Source: Flavobacterium sp. SUN052 (lineage in GTDB: Bacteria > Bacteroidota > Bacteroidia > Flavobacteriales > Flavobacteriaceae). Taken from it: DNA of 64,000 nt. Shown piece by piece: positions 1 through 7,819 of the stretch; the stretch's first letter is position 1, and the number at the start of each line of letters is the position of its first letter. The stretch spans positions 62,001 through 126,000 of the forward strand of contig NZ_JAPQNS010000018.1 of NCBI RefSeq assembly GCF_028867935.1, written 5' to 3'. The notes beneath the pieces are model-generated. The model had not been told where the DNA came from. It worked only from the letters and a program-made list of their open reading frames with translations, and made no database searches. A program made the translations under genes and the position numbers.

Positions 1-21
1 ATGACCAAGAATGACAATAAA

Positions 22-558
22 TTATGCAGGACGGAGAACGGAAAAACGCTGTTGTAGCCAGTAGTAGCCACCGAAAAGCAGCCCACTGAAAAACAGATCA
101 CCCATAACGCCATTCAGGAAGAAAGACTGACCGTTGTAGAAGGCCAGACCAGCCGCGTAGCAACCCATCAGACCAGCGGCAGTTTGAGGATAAAACGAGC
201 TGCCGTACCACACCGCAAAGTTGGTGATTAGGAAAAACAACACCGACGAACTCAGGGATGCCAACGCCACACGGGCAACCGTTGGCCGGCTTAGGGCTAC
301 TGCGCCGATTACCCAGGTAAGACCAAAGGATAAATAAACCGCGCCCATGCTACCGTGGAAACCAATGATTGCATCGCTCAGAAGCATAGCGGCAAACGGG
401 ACTGCCAGACCGAGCCATTTCTTTTCAAACATAGCAGCGCCAAAAAGAGCCAGAGCAGCTATGGGAGTGAAGTTGGGCCAGTGTGGAACCAGGCGAAAAA
501 GGGCCGTGGTCAGAACAATTGTCAACAGGGTGGTAAGGCGGATGCTTAAAGCGTTCAT
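22..558 (-). CDS. DUF6580 family multi-spanning membrane protein
   Basis: 178 residues with about five hydrophobic segments, probably an inner-membrane protein. The N-terminal half carries a run typical of the DUF6580 family (PNFTPIAALALFGAA, about residues 29-43), followed by a segment with an S-D pair and the GFHGS turn. The family is annotated only as putative transport proteins and is often found near cobalamin genes; I infer, but cannot prove, a role in corrinoid or precursor uptake from its position just downstream of cobC and cobS. It is the last gene of the minus-strand cluster starting at 3088 or 3554, 38 bases after the cobC stop. A 12-bp palindrome (567-578, GTCATTAATGAC) lies 9 bases upstream of its start, so it may have some control of its own. 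Confidence 0.75.
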   Translation of the reverse strand: MNALSIRLTTLLTIVLTTALFRLVPHWPNFTPIAALALFGAAMFEKKWLGLAVPFAAMLLSDAIIGFHGSMGAVYLSFGLTWVIGAVALSRPTVARVALASLSSSVLFFLITNFAVWYGSSFYPQTAAGLMGCYAAGLAFYNGQSFFLNGVMGDLFFSGLLFGGYYWLQQRFSVLRPA

Positions 559-596
559 AAAAAGAAGTCATTAATGACAATCAATGACGATAAAAT

Positions 597-1190
597 TTAA
601 CGGTTGACGTACTGAATTGTATAGTGTTGCCCGTTGGTTGATAATTTAGTAAGCGAACCGTAGTCGAGGTGAATTCGGTAGGCGTTCTGCAAAGATAAAT
701 CCAGAAACAGACACAGCAAAGCCCTAATAACCCCCCCATGCGTAATGATATATACGGGCTCATTATTTTTGTCGACCAACGATACGATTTTCTCCTGCCA
801 AAACTCATGTACCCGGTCGAACAACTCCTGAAACGTTTCGCCACGGGGTGGACCAACGTTTACAAAATCGGCCATCCAGGGGTCAAGCGTCGAGCGGGGA
901 ATGTCGGCCCAGGGTGTCATCTCCCAGTCTCCGAAGTTGAGCTCCTTAATCCGGTCGTCGAACTGCACTGATTTTAAATCTATTTCAACCGAAGTAGCCA
1001 GATCGTTAGCTAATAAGCGACAGCGATTCAGGGGGCTGCTAAACAGATAGGCAGGGGCATCGGTGGGAAGATGAGTCAGAATTCGGTCGCGTTGTTCGGT
1101 GTAGTTGGTAGCCAATTCAACATCAGATTGGCCGTAGCTGACAGAACGACCCACGGCAACTTCGGTGTGACGAATGAGGTAAATATCCAT
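597..1190 (-). CDS. cobC: Histidine phosphatase, probable alpha-ribazole phosphatase CobC
   Basis: 197 residues, the normal length of a phosphoglycerate-mutase-like phosphatase. The N-terminal catalytic motif is LIRHTE (residues 5-10, the RH(G/T) histidine), followed by YGQSDVEL as in alpha-ribazole phosphatases, a central FGDWE segment with the acid/base glutamate region, and the second histidine in THGGVIRALL near residue 150. CobC removes the phosphate from alpha-ribazole-5'-phosphate in the last steps of cobalamin nucleotide-loop assembly. Its start is 3 bases after the cobS stop, which supports the cobalamin assignment over a generic phosphatase. cobU is not in the window. Confidence 0.85.
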   Translation of the reverse strand: MDIYLIRHTEVAVGRSVSYGQSDVELATNYTEQRDRILTHLPTDAPAYLFSSPLNRCRLLANDLATSVEIDLKSVQFDDRIKELNFGDWEMTPWADIPRSTLDPWMADFVNVGPPRGETFQELFDRVHEFWQEKIVSLVDKNNEPVYIITHGGVIRALLCLFLDLSLQNAYRIHLDYGSLTKLSTNGQHYTIQYVNR

Positions 1191-1193
1191 GTA

Positions 1194-1973
1194 TTAAATT
1201 GATACCCAAAGCAGTGAGACAAACGACATGTAGACAATTACTTCGGTGAGTTGCTGGGTGGCTCCCAGGCAGTCGCCGGTATAACCACCTATCCATTTCC
1301 TGAAAAACCAGGCTAGCCGTCCCTGTACTAACGCGAGTGGAATCAGGAAGGTTAAATAAATCCAAAGACCGGTGTAAAGCACCAGAGCAAGTAAGGGGAG
1401 CAGACCGAATCCGGCGGCAATAGCCAACTGGCTGGCTGTAATCCCTTTAGCAATGGGTTTAACCTTGCTGGTTTCGTCTAAACGGGCGTAAGGAAGTTGC
1501 CGCATCATTGTCGTAGCAACCAGCCGACTCAGGCTATGGGCAGAAATGTATTTCAGCGCTACTGCCACACCAAAAGCCTCGACGGTAAACATGGTTTTAA
1601 GGGCAAAAAACTTGACCGTCAGTAAAAGCCCTATTCCAATAGCCCCGTACGTGCCCAAACGGCTGTCTTTCATAATGGTCAGAATTTGCTCGGCCGACCA
1701 GCCACCCCCAAACCCATCACACACATCAGCAAATCCATCTTCGTGAAAAGCGCCTGTTACCCAGATTGTCGAGATCAGGCTGAAGAGGACAGCCAGTTCG
1801 GGCGGGAAGAGGAACGAGCCCAACCAGTAAACCCCTACGCCGATTGTTCCAACGATCCATCCGATGAATGGGAAAAAGATGGTAGAACGATTCAATAAAT
1901 CCTCCGAATGGTCAATGCCTTTGGGTACCGGCAAGCGGGTATAGAACATCAGGGCAGTAAAAAATAACTTCAT
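1194..1973 (-). CDS. cobS: Adenosylcobinamide-GDP ribazoletransferase CobS
   Basis: 259 residues, the usual CobS length, mostly hydrophobic with several membrane spans. Family motifs are clear: FHEDGFADVCDGFGGG near residues 76-91, and DSRLGTYGAIGIGL about 20 residues further on. CobS joins adenosylcobinamide-GDP to alpha-ribazole (phosphate) at the inner membrane, the final assembly step of the cobalamin lower loop. The start ATG overlaps the TGA of the upstream AlkZ-like gene (ATGA, 1970-1973), so translation is probably coupled, and cobC follows after 3 bases. I saw no convincing cobalamin riboswitch upstream of the cluster inside the window. Confidence 0.95.
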   Translation of the reverse strand: MKLFFTALMFYTRLPVPKGIDHSEDLLNRSTIFFPFIGWIVGTIGVGVYWLGSFLFPPELAVLFSLISTIWVTGAFHEDGFADVCDGFGGGWSAEQILTIMKDSRLGTYGAIGIGLLLTVKFFALKTMFTVEAFGVAVALKYISAHSLSRLVATTMMRQLPYARLDETSKVKPIAKGITASQLAIAAGFGLLPLLALVLYTGLWIYLTFLIPLALVQGRLAWFFRKWIGGYTGDCLGATQQLTEVIVYMSFVSLLWVSI

Positions 1974-3088
1974 AATGGGGGAGCTTGAGAGGCCACTTTG
2001 TTCAGGAAATTGGCCTCTCCCGGAGCAACGTCTTTTTCAATGAACTGACTGTATAACTGGGTAGCCTCCAAAAGCCGTTCCCGTTGTGGAGCAGAAAGTG
2101 GACGGTTTAACTGTAGATCCAGAATAACTCCGGGGCCTTTGAGGCTTCGTTTCCAGGAACCAGCAATGGCACCGTCAACCACAATCATGCGATTATACGC
2201 CAGGGCACCTGTTAGGTCAGCGTGGGCAATGGCTTCACGGTTCTTATACCCCATACCATATTCGTCGTAGTCGGGCATCAGAAAAGTTGCCTGCGTGAAG
2301 TCTACGGCTGGTAGCATTGTCTGATTGGTCTTGATAAAATATGTCTGATCGGCAATGACCTCAGTTGAAATATCCGTTCCATTAAGAGTAATACCTTCTG
2401 TACACTCCTTCACCGTAAGCCCAGACCAAACGCTGAAATCATGAATGGTGGCTGGCCCACGACTGTTGATGTAACGCATGGCGAGTTCAGCCAGAGCTTC
2501 TTGGCGAGTCAACTGACGCTGGTTGGGGGCACGTTCGGCCATAAGGGCATAGGTGAACTGGTTGCCCCTGCGTGGACCGCTGCAAATCAGCCCGTCGAGC
2601 TCGGCCCGCATCATAAGCTGACTCAAGCGGGGGCCACTGGCTTTGATTGCGTGTTGATTAAGAATCGTAGCTAATTCTTCGCGCGTCAGGTAAATATTGC
2701 CAGTAAGGACTTTGGCAATCAGATCATTGGCCCGGTTGAAAAGGGAGGTGTCCAAACCGCACTGACGATCCATAAATGCATTCACCTTCTTTACGCGTGG
2801 AGCCGTTAAGGCGAGCAGCCAGCCAATATCCTGGGGAGCTACAAAGTGCCACGTTGGGCGAAGCATATGGGTGCGTAAAATCTGTCCGCTGTTAAACGCC
2901 TGATCAACATCAGCCTCCCTGATTCCGGGTAACCGTAGACCAATCGCCCATTTGGCCATTGCAAATTCCTGTGCCTGCATCGCGCCTAAATAAGCCACTA
3001 CATCGGCGGAGGTATTCAGAGCCGACGTATGTTGAGCTGGTCGCAAAAGGTGCTGGTTGATTAACCGGCGAAGAGCAATTTGATTCAT
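1970..3088 (-). CDS. Winged-helix (HTH_42) protein, AlkZ-like DNA glycosylase
   Basis: 372 residues. The whole chain resembles the HTH_42 winged-helix family, which includes the interstrand-crosslink DNA glycosylases AlkZ (Streptomyces) and AlkX/YcaQ (E. coli). The AlkZ catalytic Q-x-Q motif is visible as MQAQEF, with Q38 and Q40, after the first predicted helices. A RPTWHFVAP segment near residue 77 is also typical of the family. By family knowledge it would remove alkylated or crosslinked purines; that activity is inferred here. Its TGA overlaps the cobS ATG, an odd partner for a repair enzyme. It starts 31 bases after the stop of the upstream lipoprotein gene and may share that transcript. 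Confidence 0.75.
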   Translation of the reverse strand: MNQIALRRLINQHLLRPAQHTSALNTSADVVAYLGAMQAQEFAMAKWAIGLRLPGIREADVDQAFNSGQILRTHMLRPTWHFVAPQDIGWLLALTAPRVKKVNAFMDRQCGLDTSLFNRANDLIAKVLTGNIYLTREELATILNQHAIKASGPRLSQLMMRAELDGLICSGPRRGNQFTYALMAERAPNQRQLTRQEALAELAMRYINSRGPATIHDFSVWSGLTVKECTEGITLNGTDISTEVIADQTYFIKTNQTMLPAVDFTQATFLMPDYDEYGMGYKNREAIAHADLTGALAYNRMIVVDGAIAGSWKRSLKGPGVILDLQLNRPLSAPQRERLLEATQLYSQFIEKDVAPGEANFLNKVASQAPPL

Positions 3089-3119
3089 GCCTGATAAAAC
3101 AAGGCGGCAAGTTAGCCTG

Positions 3120-3554
3120 TCATTTTACCACAATCAATTCCGCCGTTTGTTTGGTTGTGGCGGGTGCGTTGCCGGGGTAGGGTTTTACTTCAGTCAGAAT
3201 AACCTTGTATTGATTGTGTTCAAGCTGAATGTTCGTTGTATCGCGGTTGCGAAGGGTTTGCCCACCGCAATCGCCAAGACAAAGGGTGCCCGATTGGCTA
3301 CTGGTGCCCGTACTCAGCGCAACCGCTACCTTCACGTTTCCATACCGAACACAAATGGCATTCGACGGGCAGCGGCTTTCGTCAATGTTGGTGACCTGTA
3401 CGGTCAGACTCTGCCCCACACGAGCCGAGCCGCTACTGGGCAGGCTAAGCGTTTCGTTCAGAGCGGGTGTTACATTGGTTATATGCTCTCTCGTGCACCC
3501 GATCAGGGCCAGACTAAGCAGGAGCACAAAAACCGTATTTTTCAGGGTATTCAT
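3120..3554 (-). CDS. Small lipoprotein of unknown function
   Basis: 144 residues. The N-terminus is a clear lipoprotein signal peptide with lipobox LIGC (Cys20), so the mature protein should be lipid-anchored. The mature part is a short beta-rich domain with four cysteines: two in ESRCPSNAICVRYG, a motif I associate with small Bacteroidota lipoproteins in which VRYG is often VWAG, and two in LCLGDCG. The cysteines probably form disulfides. I do not recognise a function. It is the first gene of the minus-strand run leading to the cobalamin genes and is divergent from the radical SAM gene at 3664; the 109 bases between them must hold both promoters. Confidence 0.7.
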   Translation of the reverse strand: MNTLKNTVFVLLLSLALIGCTREHITNVTPALNETLSLPSSGSARVGQSLTVQVTNIDESRCPSNAICVRYGNVKVAVALSTGTSSQSGTLCLGDCGGQTLRNRDTTNIQLEHNQYKVILTEVKPYPGNAPATTKQTAELIVVK

Positions 3555-3663
3555 AAGCCGTGTCGTTTACTAAGAGCTTTACATAAAGACATTTAGATAC
3601 GCAAAAGAGTTGGAATGGGTTGGTGTTTTTTTTTGTTATTTATATACAACTCAACACCCCTTT

Positions 3664-4716
3664 ATGACCGATTTCACTCCCTCTGTCGTACTCTATACGG
3701 CCGATGCCCTGAATGAGCGGGGCGAAGCAATTTTGAGCCAGCACGCCCAGGCCGAGATACTTCAGGTGACCCAGCATAACCGCTTGCCAGACTTGGGCAT
3801 GAACCATTACAAGGTCAAGTCCGACGTGCTGGTGTTGGGTAAATTAAAGAGTCAGGAGATCAAGTGGAGTGGACGGAGTTCGGATTATATAGCACCGAGC
3901 CTAGCCAACGGCTGTTTTGGGGGATGCGCCTATTGCTACGTCGACCGGCATAAGAAAGTTAATCCCATTACGCTGTTTACCAATGTTGAGGAGATTATGG
4001 CATCAGTGGATACGCATGTTCAGTCGCTGGCCTGGCCCAAGCCTTGCAACCAGACTGACCCTGTTTATTGGACATACGACATTGGTTGCAATTCTGATAT
4101 TTCGGTGGATTATGGGCTTACGGACGGTATCAGGCAGGTTTTTGAGTTTTACCGCGATCATCCCCGTGCTAAAGCAACCTTCGCCACCAAGTTTGTAAAC
4201 CCCGATATGCTGGCTTTTGATCCGCAGGGGAAGGTGCGGATACGGTTTAGTCTGATGCCTGCCCACGTGAGCAAACTGGTGGATGTGCGCACTGATAGCA
4301 TCGAGAAACGCATCGCTGCCATCAACGATTTTTATAAGGCAGGCTACGAAGTTCACGTCAATTTTTCGCCGGTGATCGTGTATAGCGGCCCCGACGGAAA
4401 CCCGAAACAGTGGCGCGAAGACTACCGGGAGTTATTCAGGCAGTTAGATGCAGCGCTGCATCCAGATGTGAAGGCTCAAATGCAGTGTGAGGTCATTTTT
4501 CTGACGCATAACCAAGGACAACATCAGGCCAATCTGGCGATTAACCCCAAAGCTGAAGAGTTGCTGTGGGTTCCTGAGTTGCAGGAGAACAAAGTAAGTC
4601 AGTTTGGCGGCTGGAATATCCGCTATGCTCACCAACTGAAGTCAAAAATGGTGAGCGTGTTCGAGCAGATGGTACGGGAAGAAATTCCCTGGTGCGGAAT
4701 ACGGTATATATTTTAG
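3664..4716 (+). CDS. Spore photoproduct lyase family radical SAM protein
   Basis: 350 residues from the ATG at 3664. A longer reading from 3610 adds 18 hydrophobic, unconserved residues and is not preferred. The radical SAM cluster motif is CFGGCAYC (Cys84, Cys88, Cys91; CX3CX2C) inside LANGCFGGCAYCYVDRH, the arrangement of spore photoproduct lyase and its relatives. A conserved DIGCNSD segment follows. Spore photoproduct lyase repairs the UV thymine dimer of spores; this organism should not sporulate, so the substrate is open, though a DNA-repair role is plausible. The gene stands alone, and a strong hairpin follows at 4734-4786. Confidence 0.8.
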   Translation: MTDFTPSVVLYTADALNERGEAILSQHAQAEILQVTQHNRLPDLGMNHYKVKSDVLVLGKLKSQEIKWSGRSSDYIAPSLANGCFGGCAYCYVDRHKKVNPITLFTNVEEIMASVDTHVQSLAWPKPCNQTDPVYWTYDIGCNSDISVDYGLTDGIRQVFEFYRDHPRAKATFATKFVNPDMLAFDPQGKVRIRFSLMPAHVSKLVDVRTDSIEKRIAAINDFYKAGYEVHVNFSPVIVYSGPDGNPKQWREDYRELFRQLDAALHPDVKAQMQCEVIFLTHNQGQHQANLAINPKAEELLWVPELQENKVSQFGGWNIRYAHQLKSKMVSVFEQMVREEIPWCGIRYIF

Positions 4717-4733
4717 AAAAGGAGTGGAGGGAA

Positions 4734-4786
4734 AAGGGCAGGGTGGCTGACACGAGTTTTATATTGTGTCAGCTATCCTGCCCCTT
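4734..4786. terminator. Bidirectional hairpin terminator
   Basis: The arms 4734-4753 and 4766-4786 pair over about 20 bases with two G-T type mismatches and one bulge, around a 12-base AT-rich loop. The element lies between the convergent stops of the radical SAM gene (4716) and the small Gly/Ser-rich gene (4803), with T-rich sequence to the right and A-rich to the left, so it could end transcripts from both sides. Confidence 0.75.
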
Positions 4787-4802
4787 CTTTAATCGCTTAT
4801 CC

Positions 4803-4997
4803 TCAATTGGAATGTCCGCCTTTGCTACCGCCAGTTGAACTTCCGGCGCTACTGCCTCCCTTGCTCTTTTTGCTGCTTTTATGCGAGGTGCTGCTACCAC
4901 CTGTGCCAGTGCTACCGTGGGCGGTTCCATTATCACCACCGCCAACTTTCTGATCTTTGTATTCTTCTTCGACTTTGTCTAATGCTGTCTTCGCCAT
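4803..4997 (-). CDS. Small Gly/Ser/Lys-rich hypothetical protein
   Basis: 64 residues. The first 16 look like a short acidic helix (MAKTALDKVEEEYKDQ); the rest is low-complexity Gly, Ser, Lys and Thr, ending in GGHSN. No membrane segment or known domain is visible. Its own terminator at 4734-4786 and the absence of any other reading in this gap favour a real gene, but compositional bias alone could keep the frame open. It is probably a disordered basic protein; similar small Ser/Gly-rich proteins with a helical head occur in Bacteroidota without assigned function. Confidence 0.5.
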   Translation of the reverse strand: MAKTALDKVEEEYKDQKVGGGDNGTAHGSTGTGGSSTSHKSSKKSKGGSSAGSSTGGSKGGHSN

Positions 4998-5050
4998 GAC
5001 GTTGAGTGATTTTGTTTGTAGTAGTCAACACGCAACGTCTTTATTCTGTT

Positions 5051-5989
5051 TTATTGATAGACTAAATCTACGCAAATGGCCCGATGATCAGACCCAGGTG
5101 TGCGAAGGGTGCGGAAGCCAGCCGTTTTGTAGCCGGTATTCACAAAAGCATGGTCAATGGGAATATAAAACAAGGGGAGAATACTTGGCCAGGTGGGCGT
5201 CCAGCCAAAATTTGTACGGCAGGCAGTGATGGGCAATGAGCTGGTTCGACGATCAATGAATACATGCTGGTAAACAGGCGAAAAAATACTCGTATTGAAA
5301 TCGCCGATGAGTACCGCCGGATGCTTTACATGGGACAATTTATCCGCCACAAACCGTAACTGCCGGTTGCGCTGCTCAAACCACGATGGCAACAAAGGCG
5401 TGCGGGTATGCACCGAAATTAGTGACATCTCCTTGCCCCGTACCGTACTGGTCAGAAACATGACTTCGTGTGAGAGTTCGGCCAAAGTGTCGGTGGTGAA
5501 CGGTGTTCGGCTACCCACCACAATGTAACACGGACCTTTTGCCCAGATGCTGTCCTGGTAAGGGTAGTCGTTTTTAAGGGCCGACACCGCCCGATAACCT
5601 TCAGGAGTCATTTCCTGCAACACAAAAAAGTCGGGTTTGAGCCGCCGGATCGTGTCAAGAATGGGTTCATAACTGGTGCGGGTGTAGAGTACGTTGGCAT
5701 GAAAAACACGTAGGTCAGGTTGCCCCATCAGGGGCGGGGGAGGAGTTGCCAGAAACGGTCCAATACTTAAATACCCATTCAGGATTAGTCCTAATAGTGC
5801 CACAAACGCCATTGTCCAGCGGCTTTTTCCCAGCCAGAAAGCAATCAGCAAGCCCGATACCCCTGCATATTGTACCGGGAAATGGCTCAGCAGTTCACAC
5901 AAAAAAAACGACTCGCCAAACCAGCGACCCAGTAGTGGGGCAACAAGCACTCCGACCGTTGTCCCCGGTAAGAACCAACGCCCTATCAC
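5051..5989 (-). CDS. Membrane-anchored endonuclease/exonuclease/phosphatase family protein
   Basis: 312 residues starting with GTG at 5989, whose bases overlap the TGA of bshB1 (GTGA, 5986-5989), so it is translationally coupled. The first 85 residues are hydrophobic with about three membrane spans. The rest is an EEP domain: VFHANVLY near residue 95, a metal-binding glutamate in VLQEMTP, the IGDFNTSIFSP strand, and the terminal SDHRAICVDL with the catalytic histidine. The catalytic domain should face the periplasm. Close relatives are annotated as endonuclease/exonuclease/phosphatase proteins of unknown substrate; a phosphodiesterase acting on lipids or nucleotides is possible. Confidence 0.85.
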   Translation of the reverse strand: MIGRWFLPGTTVGVLVAPLLGRWFGESFFLCELLSHFPVQYAGVSGLLIAFWLGKSRWTMAFVALLGLILNGYLSIGPFLATPPPPLMGQPDLRVFHANVLYTRTSYEPILDTIRRLKPDFFVLQEMTPEGYRAVSALKNDYPYQDSIWAKGPCYIVVGSRTPFTTDTLAELSHEVMFLTSTVRGKEMSLISVHTRTPLLPSWFEQRNRQLRFVADKLSHVKHPAVLIGDFNTSIFSPVYQHVFIDRRTSSLPITACRTNFGWTPTWPSILPLFYIPIDHAFVNTGYKTAGFRTLRTPGSDHRAICVDLVYQ

Positions 5990-6702
5990 ACCAAACCAAA
6001 AATGTCTTTTGTTCCCAACATGCGCGGGCTGATGAACCCTTCGCCGTATTTCACGCCAATCATGTGGCCGTACTCTTCGGCTCTGGCTCTCAGAAACTCC
6101 ATAAATTCGGGGCTCGAAATATAACTGGCCGGTTCAGCGCTTTTTGGGTCAAAAAACTGACTCTGATAGGCTTTGATAGAGGCAAGCTTACCTGCCCAGT
6201 GCTCCGAAATGTCCATCACAAACGATGGCTTTAACCAGCGATCCTGAATAAAATGGTACACGAATTTGGGCCGCCAGGCTTCCTGCTTCTGACCATCACG
6301 TTCGCTCTCAATCATACGTAATCCCGAATAGAAACAGGCTTCAACAACCAGTTGGGCCGCTCTACCATGATCCGGGTGACGATCGTCAGGCGTGTTAGTC
6401 AATACTATTTCGGGCCGAAAATGCCGAATCACAGGGATTAAAGCCCGTTGGTGTTCTTCGTCGTTTCGGAAGAAACCATCCCGGAAGTTCATATTCTCAC
6501 GGGCCGACAGGCTCAGGATTTTACTGGCTGCATCTGCTTCGGCGAGTCGGATTTCGGGGGTGCCCCGTGTGCCAAGTTCACCCCGGGTGAGGTCGACGGC
6601 GGCTACCGTTTTACCCTGGGCAATGAGGGAAAGAATAGTGCCGCCCGCACTCATCTCGGTGTCGTCGGGGTGGGCTGCAATGGAGAGAACGTCAACTTTC
6701 AT
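5986..6702 (-). CDS. bshB1: Bacillithiol biosynthesis deacetylase BshB1 (PIG-L family)
   Basis: 238 residues from the ATG at 6702; an upstream reading to 6792 adds 30 unconserved residues. The PIG-L zinc motif is AHPDDTEMSAGG (His11, Asp13, Asp14), with a third histidine in the DRHPDHGRAA region. BshB1 removes the acetyl group from GlcNAc-malate, giving GlcN-malate, the second step of bacillithiol synthesis; bacillithiol is the main low-molecular-weight thiol in many Bacteroidota. The gene is divergent from the nitrilase-like gene and overlaps the EEP gene by four bases. bshA and bshC are not in the window. Confidence 0.88.
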   Translation of the reverse strand: MKVDVLSIAAHPDDTEMSAGGTILSLIAQGKTVAAVDLTRGELGTRGTPEIRLAEADAASKILSLSARENMNFRDGFFRNDEEHQRALIPVIRHFRPEIVLTNTPDDRHPDHGRAAQLVVEACFYSGLRMIESERDGQKQEAWRPKFVYHFIQDRWLKPSFVMDISEHWAGKLASIKAYQSQFFDPKSAEPASYISSPEFMEFLRARAEEYGHMIGVKYGEGFISPRMLGTKDIFGLV

Positions 6703-6805
6703 AGGGCGAAGGTAGTATGATTGCCACAGATGGGACTCGCCAAACGCGGGATTTTGTTTCGATTGCGTTATTTTGCGGGTACAACAACCCATTCACTCAG
6801 CACTC

Positions 6806-7819
6806 ATGTATAAAGCCCTTGCGCTCCAACTCAATTGCCAGACTGTAAATGCCTGTAATTCACGTGAAGAAAGCGAGCGGCTTATGCTGCAATCGATCAA
6901 CCGAATTGAAAGCCAGATTTCGGCTTCTATCAACGTTGTTGGACGCGATACTATGTTGGTGGTGGTGCCAGAGCATTTTCTATCGGGATTTCCGATAAAT
7001 GAAACAATTGTTGAATGGCGCGACAAAGCGGCTCTGGAAATTGATGGGCGCGTGTACGAAGCCCTTAGTGCGATGGTGCAGCGACTCCAGATCTATTTCT
7101 CTGGTAACGTATACGAACAGGACCCGCACTTCCCCGATCTCTATTTTCAGACCAGCTTCATTATGGGGCCCAATGGTAATGTGCTGTTGCGGTATCGTCG
7201 GCTCAACGCCATGTATACGCCTACGCCCCACGACGTTTGGGCGTATTACTTAGAGGCTTATGGGTATGATGCTGTGTTTCCGGTGGTGAAAACTAATATT
7301 GGTACCTTGGCTTGTATTGCCTCAGAAGAGATCCTGTATCCCGAAGTAGCCCGTTGTCTGGCCATGCGCGGAGCCGAAGTTTTTCTGCACTCTACCTCCG
7401 AAATAGGAAGCCCTATGCTTACCCAAAAGAATATTGCGAAACTGGCGCGAGCCACCGAAAACCTGAGTTATCTGGTTTCGGCCAATTCGGGCGGGGTGAG
7501 TGGCGTATCGATTCCCGCTAACTCGACCGATGGTGGCTCGAAAATAGTCGATTATTCGGGGCTTGTTCTGGCCGAAGCAGGCTATGGCGAGAGTTTAGTG
7601 GCCAACGCCGACATCGATCTGAACGCGCTTCGAGCGGTGCGCCAACGCCCGGCCGTGGGTAACCTACTGGCTCGACAACGGTTTGAGCTCTATGCCGAAA
7701 GCTACGCCAAACATAGTTTTTATCCGCCCAACACACTCCTTGCCGAACCCGTTGACCGTACCCATTTCGTGAAAACGCAGCAGTCGGTGATTGACAAACT
7801 AAAGAAAGAAGTATTTTGA
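6806..7819 (+). CDS. Nitrilase-superfamily protein with altered catalytic triad
   Basis: 337 residues from the ATG at 6806; the reading can extend to a TTG at 6773 but without support. The fold is that of the carbon-nitrogen hydrolases: the catalytic Glu is present (VVPEHFLSGF, Glu56). The lysine position of the YRK motif is Arg (RYRRLNAM, Arg132). Aligning IASEEILYPE with the usual ICxxxxxYPE places Ser173 where the nucleophilic Cys should be; the nearest Cys is three residues earlier. Two of three catalytic residues therefore appear replaced. The body otherwise resembles an amidase. It overlaps the next gene (TTGA, 7816-7819). I infer a non-hydrolytic or mechanistically changed member. Confidence 0.8.
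   Translation: MYKALALQLNCQTVNACNSREESERLMLQSINRIESQISASINVVGRDTMLVVVPEHFLSGFPINETIVEWRDKAALEIDGRVYEALSAMVQRLQIYFSGNVYEQDPHFPDLYFQTSFIMGPNGNVLLRYRRLNAMYTPTPHDVWAYYLEAYGYDAVFPVVKTNIGTLACIASEEILYPEVARCLAMRGAEVFLHSTSEIGSPMLTQKNIAKLARATENLSYLVSANSGGVSGVSIPANSTDGGSKIVDYSGLVLAEAGYGESLVANADIDLNALRAVRQRPAVGNLLARQRFELYAESYAKHSFYPPNTLLAEPVDRTHFVKTQQSVIDKLKKEVF

Noticed and set aside
3089..3663. Cobalamin riboswitch before the cob genes
   Set aside because: I looked for a B12-box-like GCCACTG and long structured leader; none was visible and the gaps are short.
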